Positions 16,448 to 25,315 of a stretch of DNA of 64,000 nucleotides are shown here, piece after piece (position 1 is the first letter of the stretch; every line of letters starts with the position of its first letter). The position numbers and the translations under genes were made by a program. Source of the stretch: Rubrivivax albus (GTDB lineage Bacteria; Pseudomonadota; Gammaproteobacteria; Burkholderiales; Burkholderiaceae_C); assembly GCF_004016515.1 (NCBI RefSeq), contig NZ_SACT01000010.1, positions 186,001 through 250,000 of the forward strand, written 5' to 3'. The notes under the pieces are model-generated. The model had not been told where the DNA came from. It made no database searches and worked only from the letters and a program-made list of their open reading frames with translations.

Positions 16448-17800
16448 ATGCCTGCACGCTTCCTGGCCTGGGCATCGGCACGCCTGCGACGCGATCTGAC
16501 CGCCGCGCTGCTGGCCCTGCAGGCCTGCACGGCCTGGGCAGCCACGCCGGCAGTTGATGCCTACCGCTTCACCGCAGCCGACCGCGCCTTCCTGGCCACG
16601 CTGACGCTGGACCGCCTGCCCCCACCGCCACCCAGCCCGTCGAACGCCTGGGCCGACGACCCGCGCGCAGCGCAGCTGGGCCAGCGCCTGTTCTTCGACC
16701 CGGCGCTCAGCGACAGTGGCCGCTTCGCCTGCGCCAGTTGCCACCAGCCGGCGCGGCACTTCACCGACGGCCTGCCGCGCGCCGTGGCCGCCGGCACGGC
16801 GCGCCGCCACACACCCAGTCTGCTGGGTGCGGCGCACGGCCCCTGGCTGAACTGGGATGGCAGCGCCGACAGCCTCTGGGCCCAGGCCCTGGGGCCCATC
16901 GAGCACGCCGACGAGATGGCCACGCCGCGCAGCCGCTGGGTCGGCCGCGTGCTGCAGACCCAAGGCGCGGCACTGGCGGCCGTCTTCGGGCCGGTGCCCG
17001 ACCTGCCGGAGGCCGCGGTCCTGGCCAGGCCGATGTCGCCGCTGGGCGATGCCGCTGCCCAGGCGGCCTGGCAGGCCCTGCCATCGACGCAGCGCGACGC
17101 CATCGACCGCGTCTTCGCGCAGACCGGCAAGGCGCTGGCCGCCTACCAGCGCCGGCTGAAGATGGCGCCGGCGCGGTTCGACCGCTTCGTGCAGGCGCTG
17201 CAGCGGGACGACGACGCCGCGGCCCGCCAGCAGATGGCGCCCGACGAGGTGGCCGGCCTGCGCCTGTTCGTCGGCGCGGCGCGCTGCGTCAGCTGCCACA
17301 ACGGGCCGCTCTTCACCAACCACGAGTTCCACAACATCGGTGCGCCCGAGCCCGACCGCAGCCGCGTCGACCTGGGCCGCGCCGACGGCGTGCAGCGGCT
17401 GCAGGCCGGTACTTTCAGCTGCCTGTCGCCGCACAGCGACGCGAACGCCGAGCGCGACTGCGGCGAGATGCGCTTCCTCAAGACCCAGGGCCCGGAACTG
17501 GTGGGCGCCTTCAAGACGCCCAGCCTGCGCAACGTGGCCGCCACGGCACCCTACATGCAGGCCGGCCAGCTGGCCACGCTGGCCGACGTGCTGGCCCACT
17601 ACAACCAGCCGCAGCCGCCGTTCTACGACCCGGCACAGCACCCGAGCCGGCCCCACTTCGACATCCTGCCGCTGCAGCTGACGCCGTCGCAGCTGGGCCA
17701 GCTGGCCGCCTTTCTGGGCACGCTGACCTCGCCGCTGCCCACCGACGCCCCCTGGTGGCAGGCGCCGCCACCGCCCACCGCCACGCCGACACGACCATGA
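16448..17800 (+). CDS. Di-heme cytochrome c peroxidase / MauG-family protein
   Basis: A 450-residue exported protein with a signal peptide (about 1-31). It has two c-type heme sites, CASCH (residues 95-99) and CVSCH (280-284), in the order and spacing of bacterial di-heme peroxidases and MauG-like enzymes. Other family segments are GQRLFFDPALSDSGRFAC, the tryptophan-containing NWDGSADSLW, and TPSLRNVAATAPYMQAG. Such enzymes reduce peroxide or carry out long-range oxidation of a partner protein. Neighbouring exported proteins (LVIVD/P-domain and FixH-like) are candidate partners. It overlaps the downstream methyltransferase start by 4 nt. Confidence 0.88.
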   Translation: MPARFLAWASARLRRDLTAALLALQACTAWAATPAVDAYRFTAADRAFLATLTLDRLPPPPPSPSNAWADDPRAAQLGQRLFFDPALSDSGRFACASCHQPARHFTDGLPRAVAAGTARRHTPSLLGAAHGPWLNWDGSADSLWAQALGPIEHADEMATPRSRWVGRVLQTQGAALAAVFGPVPDLPEAAVLARPMSPLGDAAAQAAWQALPSTQRDAIDRVFAQTGKALAAYQRRLKMAPARFDRFVQALQRDDDAAARQQMAPDEVAGLRLFVGAARCVSCHNGPLFTNHEFHNIGAPEPDRSRVDLGRADGVQRLQAGTFSCLSPHSDANAERDCGEMRFLKTQGPELVGAFKTPSLRNVAATAPYMQAGQLATLADVLAHYNQPQPPFYDPAQHPSRPHFDILPLQLTPSQLGQLAAFLGTLTSPLPTDAPWWQAPPPPTATPTRP

Positions 17801-18420
17801 CCACCTTCTCCGACGCCGCCGACACCTGGAACCGCCGCTTCACCGGGGCGGGCGACGCCTTTCTCTTCGGGCGAGAACCCAACGCCTGGCTGCGCCGCCA
17901 TGCGGCGTGGCCGGCCGGCGCGCGCGTGCTCTGCGTGGCCGACGGCGAGGGCCGCAACAGCGTCTGGCTGGCGCAGCAGGGGCTGCGGGTCGATGCCTTC
18001 GATATTGCCGAGGCCGGCGTGCGCAAGGCCCGCGCGCTGGCGGCCGAGGCCGGCGTGACGGTGCACTACGACGTGGCCGACGTCGACGGCTGGGCCTGGC
18101 CCGAGGCCGCCTACGACGGCGTGGCCGCGATCTTCGTGCAGTTCGCCGACCCCGCCCTGCGCAGCCGCCTGTTCGCCCGGATGCAGCGCTGCCTCAAGCC
18201 GGGAGGCCTGCTGCTGCTGCAGGGCTACACGCCGCGCCAGCTGGACTACCGCACCGGCGGGCCGGGACAGCTGGATCACCTGTACACCGAAGCCCTGCTG
18301 CGCGACGCCTTCGCCGGCATGGAGATCGTGTCGCTCGAGGACTACGAAGACGACCTCGCCGAAGGCAGCGGCCACCACGGGCGTTCGGCGCTGATCGGTC
18401 TGGTGGCGCGCCGGCGCTGA
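17797..18420 (+). CDS. SAM-dependent methyltransferase
   Basis: A 207-residue class I methyltransferase. It has the N-terminal WNRRFTGAGDAFLFGREPNAWL seen in TehB-like/thiol-methyltransferase-type proteins, then the SAM-binding motif VLCVADGEGRNSVWLAQQG and FDIAEAGVRKARALAAEAG. The acidic VDGWAWPEAAYDGVAAIFVQF region follows. The substrate is not evident. Its ATG overlaps the stop of the di-heme gene (ATGA), so it is translationally coupled to the exported cluster although it is itself cytoplasmic. Confidence 0.85.
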   Translation: MTTFSDAADTWNRRFTGAGDAFLFGREPNAWLRRHAAWPAGARVLCVADGEGRNSVWLAQQGLRVDAFDIAEAGVRKARALAAEAGVTVHYDVADVDGWAWPEAAYDGVAAIFVQFADPALRSRLFARMQRCLKPGGLLLLQGYTPRQLDYRTGGPGQLDHLYTEALLRDAFAGMEIVSLEDYEDDLAEGSGHHGRSALIGLVARRR

Positions 18421-18425
18421 GCACG

Positions 18426-18881
18426 ATGGTCGGCGCTGCCCTGGTCGCCGCACAGTTCGGCCTGCTGGCCGTGCTGGCCGGCCTGGCGCTGGCGCCAGGG
18501 CGGTGGCCGCAGGTCGATGCCGGCCTGCTGCTGGCCGCCGGGGTAGTGCTGGGACTCTGGGCACTCAGCGCCAACCGGCCGGGCAACTTCAACATCCGTC
18601 CGCAGCCGCGTGATGGCGCGGTCTTCGTGCACCGCGGTCCCTACCGCTGGGTCCGGCACCCGATGTACAGCGCCCTGCTGCTGGCCGGCCTGGGCGCGGT
18701 GCGCATGGCCGGGGGCGGCGATGAGGGCGGCTCGCTTCCAGCCCTGGGCTGGGTCGCCTGGCTGGTGCTGCTGGGCGTGCTGTGGCTGAAGTCCAGCGTC
18801 GAGGAACGCGCGCTGCTGCGCGTGTTCGACGGCTACGCCGCCTACCGGCAGCGCAGCGGCCGCTTCCTGCCCGGGCTCTGA
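18426..18881 (+). CDS. Isoprenylcysteine carboxyl methyltransferase (ICMT)-like membrane protein
   Basis: A 151-residue membrane protein with about four hydrophobic segments. It has the ICMT/PEMT-type signature HRGPYRWVRHPMYSALLLAGLG and a C-terminal SSVEERALLRVFDGYAAYRQR segment, which together bind SAM in this family. It presumably methylates a membrane-associated substrate. The start is 5 nt after the preceding methyltransferase stop, making it the last gene of the coupled set. Length is normal for bacterial members. Confidence 0.82.
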   Translation: MVGAALVAAQFGLLAVLAGLALAPGRWPQVDAGLLLAAGVVLGLWALSANRPGNFNIRPQPRDGAVFVHRGPYRWVRHPMYSALLLAGLGAVRMAGGGDEGGSLPALGWVAWLVLLGVLWLKSSVEERALLRVFDGYAAYRQRSGRFLPGL

Positions 18882-18890
18882 GCGCCCGTG

Positions 18891-19181
18891 TCAGCCGGGC
18901 TGCTGGCGCCGCGCCACGCGGTAGGTGGCACCGTGCGGGCCGTAGCGTTCGGCGTGTGGCGTCAGCGCCGCCAGCTCGAAACCGTCGCCAGGCTGCAGGT
19001 GACGCGTCTGGCCCCCGTGCTCGAGCCACATCTCGCCGCGCACGACCAGCGCGCGTGCATCGAACGGGTGGGTGTGTTCCGGCACCAGTTCGTTGGCACC
19101 CCAGTCGCGGTCCAGGATCTGGTCGAAGCCGTCGGCACGGGCCTGGGCGTCGAAACGGTCGATCAGGTCGTACGGATTCAT
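18891..19181 (-). CDS. Small cupin-domain protein
   Basis: A 96-residue single-domain cupin. The first cupin motif is around HTHPFDARALVVRGEM, and the second around LQPGDGFELAALTPHAERYG. His and Glu residues are at positions that could bind a metal. It is convergent with the ICMT-like gene (9-nt gap). The 103-nt gap to the next upstream gene holds nothing identified. No specific function can be assigned. Confidence 0.78.
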   Translation of the reverse strand: MNPYDLIDRFDAQARADGFDQILDRDWGANELVPEHTHPFDARALVVRGEMWLEHGGQTRHLQPGDGFELAALTPHAERYGPHGATYRVARRQQPG

Positions 19182-19284
19182 CGGGCGCTCCCAGGAATCA
19201 GTGGCATCGCATCATGCCCTGTCCGGCACCGACGCATGCACGCCGGGGCATCGCCGGTCCAGGGTTCACGCAGGCGCCGATGGG

Positions 19285-20526
19285 TCACGGCCTGCCCAGG
19301 CTCAGCAACGCCAGCCGGGCCAGGTCGCTGGTGCCGTCGGTGGCGGCCGCGTCCCGGGCCGCTGTCAGCGCCGTGCGCGCCGCCGCCGTGTCACCCGCGG
19401 TGCGCAGGGCCTCGGCCAGGCGCAGCTGCAGGCGGGGCTGCGGCGCCTTCTGCACGGCCTGGCGCATCAGGGCCAAGCCGGCGTCGCGCTGGCCGGCGGT
19501 GAACTGCGCCCAGCCGGCGGCCAGCGCCAGCGCCGGGTCGCGGGCCAGCAGCGCCGGCCCGTCGGACGTGCTGCCGGCCGCGTCGGCCACCGCTGCCTTC
19601 GTGGCCTTGTCCCGCAGGGCCTGGTGCTGTGCCGCCTGCGGCCCCTGGCCCAGCCGGCCGGCCGCGAAACCGGCGTCGAGCACGGCCTTGGCTTCGGCCG
19701 GAAAGCCGGCGCGCAGCGCCAGGTCGCCGTGCTGCAGATCCGCCTCGGTGGTGGCGAAGGCACCGACATGCCGGCTCAGGCGGAACAGGTCGAGCGTCAG
19801 CGCCTCGTCGAAGCCCGGCTGGCGCAGCAGGCGGGCCAGGCGGTCGGCCCAGAGCTCGGGCTTGGGCGCCAGCGCGATCAGGTCCTCCAGCACGCGGGCG
19901 TAGCCCGCCTCGTCGCCCATCTTCAGCAGGTTGCTGGCCTGCAGCCGCAGCTGCGGCTCGGTCGGTACCTGCCCAGCGGCACGCTGCTGCGTGGCCAGTT
20001 CAGCCAGCACCTGCGCTGCCGGTGCGTGCTGGCCCTGAAGATACAGCGCCTGCGCCAGGCGCAGCCTGGTGATGTCGGCCGTGGCACCGGCGGCCAGCGC
20101 CTGCCGTGCCCAGTGCACCGTCTTGTCGTAGTCCTTCAGCGCATAGGCCGCGTTGGAGGCCTGGTCCATCAGCGTGGCCTTGAGCTCGGCCTCCACCTGG
20201 CCCGTGGCCAGTGCGGCCTCCAGCGCCTTCAACGCACCAGGCGTGTCGCGCTGGCCGGCCGCTGCCAGGAAACGCAGCCGTTCGAGCACGTAGGTCTCGA
20301 AGGGCGTACGCCCGGCCACCTGCTCGGCCGCCTGCAGCTGCTGCAGGGCGGTGGCGAAGTCCTTGTCGTTGATGGCCTTCTGCGCCGCCTGCAGCGGCGG
20401 CGCGATCTCCGGACGCAGTGTCGGCGCCTCGGCAGCCGGCGGTGGCGTCTGCGCCCAGGTGTCACCCAGGTGGCAGCACGCCCCAACAGCCAGCAGCACG
20501 GCAGCAACGGTGGGATGCAGTCTCAT
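19285..20526 (-). CDS. Exported TPR-like repeat protein
   Basis: A 413-residue protein with a signal peptide (about 1-26, ending in DTWAQ). Helical repeats rich in Ala and Leu follow and look like tetratricopeptide-type units, e.g. ALQQLQAAEQVAGRTPFETYVLERLRFL, VHWARQALAAGATADITRLRLAQALYLQGQ and RDAGLALMRQAVQKAPQPRLQLRLAEALR. It is probably a periplasmic or outer-membrane-associated scaffold; no catalytic motif is visible. The ATG at 20526 was chosen because it begins the signal peptide. The paaG-like gene ends 7 nt upstream on the same strand. Confidence 0.7.
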   Translation of the reverse strand: MRLHPTVAAVLLAVGACCHLGDTWAQTPPPAAEAPTLRPEIAPPLQAAQKAINDKDFATALQQLQAAEQVAGRTPFETYVLERLRFLAAAGQRDTPGALKALEAALATGQVEAELKATLMDQASNAAYALKDYDKTVHWARQALAAGATADITRLRLAQALYLQGQHAPAAQVLAELATQQRAAGQVPTEPQLRLQASNLLKMGDEAGYARVLEDLIALAPKPELWADRLARLLRQPGFDEALTLDLFRLSRHVGAFATTEADLQHGDLALRAGFPAEAKAVLDAGFAAGRLGQGPQAAQHQALRDKATKAAVADAAGSTSDGPALLARDPALALAAGWAQFTAGQRDAGLALMRQAVQKAPQPRLQLRLAEALRTAGDTAAARTALTAARDAAATDGTSDLARLALLSLGRP

Positions 20527-20533
20527 CTGCGGC

Positions 20534-21328
20534 TCAGCGGTCGGTGAAGCTGGGGGCGCGCTTGGCGAGGAAGGCGGCCACGCCCTCGGCAAAGTCGTGC
20601 CGGCGGCCGAGTTCGCGCTGGGTGTCCGCCTCCAGGGTCAGCGCGTCGGGCAGGGACAGGTCGCCCGACGCATCGATGACGCGGCGTGTCTGCGCGATGG
20701 CATGCACCGGCATGGCCGCCAGACGCGCGGCCAGGGCATGGGCCTCGTTCATCAGCACCGCATCGTCCACGCAGCGCCAGATCAGGCCGATGCGTTCGGC
20801 CTCCTCGGCCGGCAGCTTGTCGCCCGACATCGCCAGGCCCAGGGCACGCGCACGGCCCACCAGGCGCGGCAGCAGCCAGGTGCCACCACAGTCCGGCACG
20901 AGGCCGATCTTGGAGAAGGCCTGGATGAAGCTGGCGCCACGCGCCGCCAGCACGAAGTCGGCCAGCAGCGCGAAGTTGGCCCCGGCGCCGGCGGCCACGC
21001 CGTTGATGGCGGCGATCACCGGCACCGGCATGCTGTGCATTCGCAGGGCCAGCGGGCGGTAGTGGCGTTCGATGACGGCGCCGACGTCGGGTGGGCCGTC
21101 GGCGGCGTTGCCCATGTCGGCGTCGTTGAGGTCCTGGCCGGCGCAGAAGCCGCGGCCGGCGCCGGTGACGACGACGGCACGCACCGTGGGGTCGGCCGCG
21201 GCGGCGTCCAGGGCCGGCAGCAGCTGCGCATGCATCGCGGCGGTGAAGCTGTTGAGCGCCGCGGGGCGGTTGAGCGTGATCACGCGGGTCGGGCCCTGCG
21301 TGCTGACGAGGATGGGGGCGTCGGACAT
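20534..21328 (-). CDS. paaG: 2-(1,2-epoxy-1,2-dihydrophenyl)acetyl-CoA isomerase-like enoyl-CoA hydratase (PaaG)
   Basis: A 264-residue crotonase-family enzyme. It has the PaaG hallmarks TGAGRGFCAGQDLND (residues ~58-72), GVAAGAGANFALLADFVLAA and FSKIGLVPDCGGTWLLPRLVGRARALG, closely parallel to PaaG of the aerobic phenylacetyl-CoA pathway, where it turns the ring epoxide into the oxepin. No other paa genes are nearby, apart from a divergent PaaK-like adenylating enzyme 126 nt away. A more general enoyl-CoA isomerase role is possible. Confidence 0.8.
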   Translation of the reverse strand: MSDAPILVSTQGPTRVITLNRPAALNSFTAAMHAQLLPALDAAAADPTVRAVVVTGAGRGFCAGQDLNDADMGNAADGPPDVGAVIERHYRPLALRMHSMPVPVIAAINGVAAGAGANFALLADFVLAARGASFIQAFSKIGLVPDCGGTWLLPRLVGRARALGLAMSGDKLPAEEAERIGLIWRCVDDAVLMNEAHALAARLAAMPVHAIAQTRRVIDASGDLSLPDALTLEADTQRELGRRHDFAEGVAAFLAKRAPSFTDR

Positions 21329-21454
21329 CGTGGTCTTCCGGTCGGGGAAGCCGGGATGTTATGCGCTCGGTCCGGCCCGGCCCATCGGGGCCGTCACCGG
21401 CCCTGGCTTGATCGGGCGCAAGGCCGCAGTGGCCTCGCACGCTACCTTGGTGGC

Positions 21455-22906
21455 ATGTCCACCCTGGTCGACCCCGCCACCGCCAGCTGGGCTGTGGCCT
21501 CGGCGCCGGTGCACGACGCCGAGGCATGGGCCGCGCTGCAGCGCCAGCGGCTGACGGCCCTGTTGCGGCATGCGGTGCAGGCCTCGCCCTATCTGGCCGG
21601 GCAGTTGCGGGGCCTGGACCCGGACCGCGCGGCGTTGGATGACCTGCCGGTGCAGCACAAGCGCACGTTGATGCGGCACTTCGATGCCTGGGTCACCGAT
21701 CGGTCGCTCACCCTGGAGGGCCTGCGCCGCTTCGTGTCCGACCCCCACCGCATCGGCGACACCTGCGGACCGGGGTGCGCCGTGTGGGAAAGCTCCGGCA
21801 GCCGCGGCGAACCCGGTCTGTTCGTGCACGACCCAGGCGCGTTGGCCGTGTACGACGCGCTGGAGTTCCAGCGGCCGGCGCCGCTGCGCCCGCTGCAACG
21901 CCTGTGGGACCCCTTCTGGTGGGGTGAACGCATGGCCTTCGTCGGCGCCATCGACGGGCACTTTGCCAGCCAGGCCTCGCTGCAGCGGCTGCGCCGGCGC
22001 ATGCCGTGGCTGGCCGACCAGTGGCGCGGCTTTTCCATCCTGCAGCCGCTGCCGGCCCTGCTGGCCGAGCTGCAGGCCTTCGCGCCGACGGTGCTGACCA
22101 CCTACCCCACGGCCGCGTCGATGCTGGCCGAGGCGCAGGCCGAAGGGCGGGTCAGCTTGTCACTGCAGGAAGTCTGGACCGGCGGCGAGACACTGGGCCG
22201 CACGCAACGCGCGCGCATCACCGAGGTCTTCGACTGCCCGCTGCGCCACAGCTACGGCGCCAGCGAGTTCCTGCCCCTGGCCGCCGAATGCCGCGAACAG
22301 GCGCTGCACGTGAACGCCGACTGGGTGATCCTGGAGCCGGTGGACGCGCGCGGCCGACCGGTGCCGCCCGGCGTGCTGTCGCACGACACGCTGCTGACCA
22401 ACCTGGCCAACGGCGTGCAGCCACTGATCCGCTATGCGCTCGGCGACCGCACCCGCTGGCGGGTCGGTCCCTGCGCCTGCGGTTCGGCACTGCCAGTGAT
22501 CGAGGTCGAGGGACGTTGCGACGATCTGCTCGAGCTCGAGGGCGCCGACGATCGACCCGTGCGCCTTCTGCCGCTGGCGCTGAGCACGCTGCTGGAGGAC
22601 GAGGCCGGCCTGTTCCACTTCCGACTGGAGCAGACCGGGCCGTCGGCCTTGCGCCTGCGCCTGCCCGGTTCGAACAACGCGGCCGCGCGCCACGCCGTGC
22701 AGGTGCTGAAGCGATACGTGGCCGACCAGGGCGCCCGCCACGTGCAGGTGACGCTGCACTGCGGCCATCCGCTCCCGCACGGTCGCAGCGGCAAGCTGCA
22801 GCGGGTGGTCAGCCGAAGCGCGCCTCCAGCCAGTGCAACAGCGTGCGCAGCGTCTGCGCCTCGCCGCCCACCGGGCGGCCGGGGCGGGCCTGGTCGTTCC
22901 AGCTGA
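21455..22906 (+). CDS. Phenylacetate-CoA ligase-like adenylate-forming enzyme (F390 synthetase-related)
   Basis: A 483-residue protein distantly similar to PaaK and coenzyme-F390 synthetase. The ATP-binding region is VWESSGSRGEPGLF (about residue 110). The later motifs TGGETLGRTQRARI, HSYGASEFLPLA and YALGDRTRW are present, and SGKLQRVV near the end resembles the catalytic Lys region. The substrate is unknown. The last ~30 residues after SGKLQRVV look like read-through into antisense sequence: the gene overlaps the convergent M17 peptidase by 98 nt. It diverges from paaG. Confidence 0.75.
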   Translation: MSTLVDPATASWAVASAPVHDAEAWAALQRQRLTALLRHAVQASPYLAGQLRGLDPDRAALDDLPVQHKRTLMRHFDAWVTDRSLTLEGLRRFVSDPHRIGDTCGPGCAVWESSGSRGEPGLFVHDPGALAVYDALEFQRPAPLRPLQRLWDPFWWGERMAFVGAIDGHFASQASLQRLRRRMPWLADQWRGFSILQPLPALLAELQAFAPTVLTTYPTAASMLAEAQAEGRVSLSLQEVWTGGETLGRTQRARITEVFDCPLRHSYGASEFLPLAAECREQALHVNADWVILEPVDARGRPVPPGVLSHDTLLTNLANGVQPLIRYALGDRTRWRVGPCACGSALPVIEVEGRCDDLLELEGADDRPVRLLPLALSTLLEDEAGLFHFRLEQTGPSALRLRLPGSNNAAARHAVQVLKRYVADQGARHVQVTLHCGHPLPHGRSGKLQRVVSRSAPPASATACAASAPRRPPGGRGGPGRSS

Positions 22907-24182
22907 ACAGGTCGATGTGCAGCCAGGGCAGGTCCGCCGGCACGAAGTCGGCCAGGAACAGCGCCGCGCTGATGGCGCCGCCCATGGCGTTGCGGCCGGT
23001 GTTGACGATGTCGGCCACCGGGCTCTCGATGCCGGCGTGGTAGTCGGCCCACAGCGGCATGTGCCACAGCGGGTCCTGCAGCGCCAGGCCGCTGTCCACC
23101 AGCTGCCGCGCCAGCGCGGTGTCACGGGAGAACAGCGCCGGCAGCGCCGGCCCCAACGCCACACGCGCCGCACCAGTGAGCGTGGCCAGGTCGATGATGA
23201 CCTCGGGCTTCGATTCCGCGGCATAGGCCAGCGCATCGCACAGGATCACGCGGCCCTCGGCGTCGGTGTTGCCGATCTCGATGTGCAGACCCTTGCGCGA
23301 CCTGAAGACATCGCCCGGCCGGAAGGCGTTGCCCGACACAGCGTTCTCCACCGCCGGGATCAGCAGCTGCAGGCGCACCGGCAGCTTCAGCGCCATGACC
23401 ATTTGCGCCAGGCCCAGCGCGTTGGCCGCGCCGCCCATGTCCTTCTTCATCAGGCGCATGCCGTCGGCGCTCTTCAGGTCGAGGCCGCCGCTGTCGAAGC
23501 ACACGCCCTTGCCGACGATGCTCAGCTTCGGGTGCTTGGGGCTGCCCCAGCTGAGCTCGATCAGGCGCGGCGCGCGGGCCGCGGCACGGCCCACGGCGTG
23601 GATGGCGGGGAAGTTGGCCTTCAGCAGCGCGTCGCCCACGGTCTCCTTGACCTTGGCGCCATGCTGCTTCGCGACCAGCTTCACGGCGGAAGCCAGCTCG
23701 GCCGGGCCCATGTGTTCGGCCGGCGTGTTGACCAGGTCACGCACCGAGGCGATGGCCGTGGCCAGCATCAGGCCGCGCTCAGTGGCCAGGCCGGGCGCCA
23801 GCTGCAGCGTGGCGGGCTCGCGGCGCGTGGCCTTGTAGGTGTCGAAGGCGTAGCCGCCCAGTTCCCAGGACAGCGCGGCCGCCTCGTCGGGCACCTCCAG
23901 CCCGTCGTCGGCGATGCGGTAGGTGCCCGGTGGCAGCGCGGTGGGCAGCGCGGCCAGCACCCACGGCGAGTCGGCGGCGGTGACGCCGGCCCAGACCTCC
24001 TTGACGCCGCCGTCGCCATCGGGCACTAGCACGTGGCGGTCGGCTTCACCCTGGAAGCCCGTGGCCTTCAGCCAGCGCTGCGTGGCGGCCGGCGCCGTTC
24101 GCAGGTGGGTGGGGAAGCTGGCGCGGTCGACGATGTGCAGGGGCACGGCGCGGGCGCCGGGTGTCTTGAGTTCTACGGGCAT
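22809..24182 (-). CDS. M17 leucyl aminopeptidase-family protein
   Basis: A 457-residue metallopeptidase of the M17 family. The catalytic C-terminal domain is complete: VGKGVCFDSGGLDLKSADGMRLMKKDMGG and the signature NTDAEGRVILCDALAYAA, which supply the two-metal site. The N-terminal ~150 residues differ from classical PepA. It is the first of two M17 genes in the window; the second (45830) is the longer PepA. It should remove N-terminal residues from peptides in the cytoplasm. The 3' end overlaps the convergent adenylate-forming gene. Confidence 0.88.
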   Translation of the reverse strand: MPVELKTPGARAVPLHIVDRASFPTHLRTAPAATQRWLKATGFQGEADRHVLVPDGDGGVKEVWAGVTAADSPWVLAALPTALPPGTYRIADDGLEVPDEAAALSWELGGYAFDTYKATRREPATLQLAPGLATERGLMLATAIASVRDLVNTPAEHMGPAELASAVKLVAKQHGAKVKETVGDALLKANFPAIHAVGRAAARAPRLIELSWGSPKHPKLSIVGKGVCFDSGGLDLKSADGMRLMKKDMGGAANALGLAQMVMALKLPVRLQLLIPAVENAVSGNAFRPGDVFRSRKGLHIEIGNTDAEGRVILCDALAYAAESKPEVIIDLATLTGAARVALGPALPALFSRDTALARQLVDSGLALQDPLWHMPLWADYHAGIESPVADIVNTGRNAMGGAISAALFLADFVPADLPWLHIDLFSWNDQARPGRPVGGEAQTLRTLLHWLEARFG

Positions 24183-24247
24183 GGCAGCGGGGAGGGGTGC
24201 AGGCCGGTGGCCAAAGGCGCGATGCTACCGGCAGCGACAATCGCGCG

Positions 24248-25315
24248 ATGCTCGCCACCAGCCCATCCCTGCACCGCCTGCTGCCGCGCCGGTTGCTGCT
24301 GGCGCCCATGGAGGGCCTATTGGACGCCACGCTGCGCGACACGCTGACACGCATCGGCGGCGTGGACCTGTGTGTCTCGGAGTTCATCCGGATCACCGAC
24401 CAGCTGCTGCCGCCGAGGGTGTTCCGCCGCATCGTGCCGGAGCTCGATGCCGGCGGCCGCACACCGGCCGGCACGCCTGTGAGGGCCCAACTGCTGGGCA
24501 GCGACCCGGCCTGCGTGGCCGAGAACGCCGCCCGCCTGGCCGAACTGGGCCCGGCCGGCGTGGACCTGAACTTCGGCTGCCCGGCCCCGGTGGTCAACCG
24601 CCATCGCGGCGGCGCGGTGCTGCTGGACGAACCCAAACTCGTGCACGCCATCGTGGCCGCGGTGCGGCGCGCGGTGCCGGCGTGCATGCCGGTGAGCGCC
24701 AAGATGCGCCTGGGCCACCGCGATGCCGGGCGCATGCTGGAGAACGCTCAGGCCATCGCCGCCGCCGGCGCCAGCGAGCTGGTGGTGCACGGCCGCACGA
24801 AGGTGGATGGCTACCGCCCGCCGGCCTACTGGGACCGCATCGGCCACATCCGCGAAGCGGTGGGCATCCCCGTGGTGGCCAACGGCGAAGTCTGGACCGT
24901 CGCCGACGCGCAGCGCTGTCTGGCCGAGAGCGGCTGCGACGCGCTGATGCTGGGCCGTGGCATGGTGGCCGACCCCGGCCTGGCCTGGGCGGTGCGTGGC
25001 CACGCGGCGCCTGATTGGCCGGCCGTGGCCGCACAGTTGCTGCCGTTCTGGCGCAGCGTGTCGGCGCGCGTGGCGCCGCGCCACAGCGCCGGGCGGCTCA
25101 AGCAGTGGCTGAACCTGCTGCGCCGCCGGTTCGCCGAAGCACAGGTGCTCTACGACCGCGTGCGGACCGTCAGCGACCCGCGTGCGGTGGAGGCGCTGCT
25201 GACCTCAGCCCCAGACCTCGCTGGCCACCTCGACGACCAGACGCAGCTTGTTGCGCTGGTCCTCGACCGCGATGTTGTTGCCGTGGACGGTGCTGCTGAA
25301 GCCGCACTGGGGTGA
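24248..25315 (+). CDS. dusC: tRNA-dihydrouridine synthase (DusC-like)
   Basis: A 355-residue FMN enzyme that reduces specific uridines in tRNA D-loops. It starts with the Dus signature LLAPMEGLLDATLRD, then has the catalytic Cys in VDLNFGCPAPVVNRHRGGA, VSAKMRLGHRD and LVVHGRTKVDGYRPPAYWDRI. The GRLKQWLNLLRRRFAEAQ segment near the end fits DusC. The protein is about 40 residues longer than usual, because after VEALL the frame runs on into the convergent MetE-like gene (111-nt overlap). The extension is unlikely to be functional. The start at 24248 agrees with the family N-terminus. Confidence 0.88.
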   Translation: MLATSPSLHRLLPRRLLLAPMEGLLDATLRDTLTRIGGVDLCVSEFIRITDQLLPPRVFRRIVPELDAGGRTPAGTPVRAQLLGSDPACVAENAARLAELGPAGVDLNFGCPAPVVNRHRGGAVLLDEPKLVHAIVAAVRRAVPACMPVSAKMRLGHRDAGRMLENAQAIAAAGASELVVHGRTKVDGYRPPAYWDRIGHIREAVGIPVVANGEVWTVADAQRCLAESGCDALMLGRGMVADPGLAWAVRGHAAPDWPAVAAQLLPFWRSVSARVAPRHSAGRLKQWLNLLRRRFAEAQVLYDRVRTVSDPRAVEALLTSAPDLAGHLDDQTQLVALVLDRDVVAVDGAAEAALG

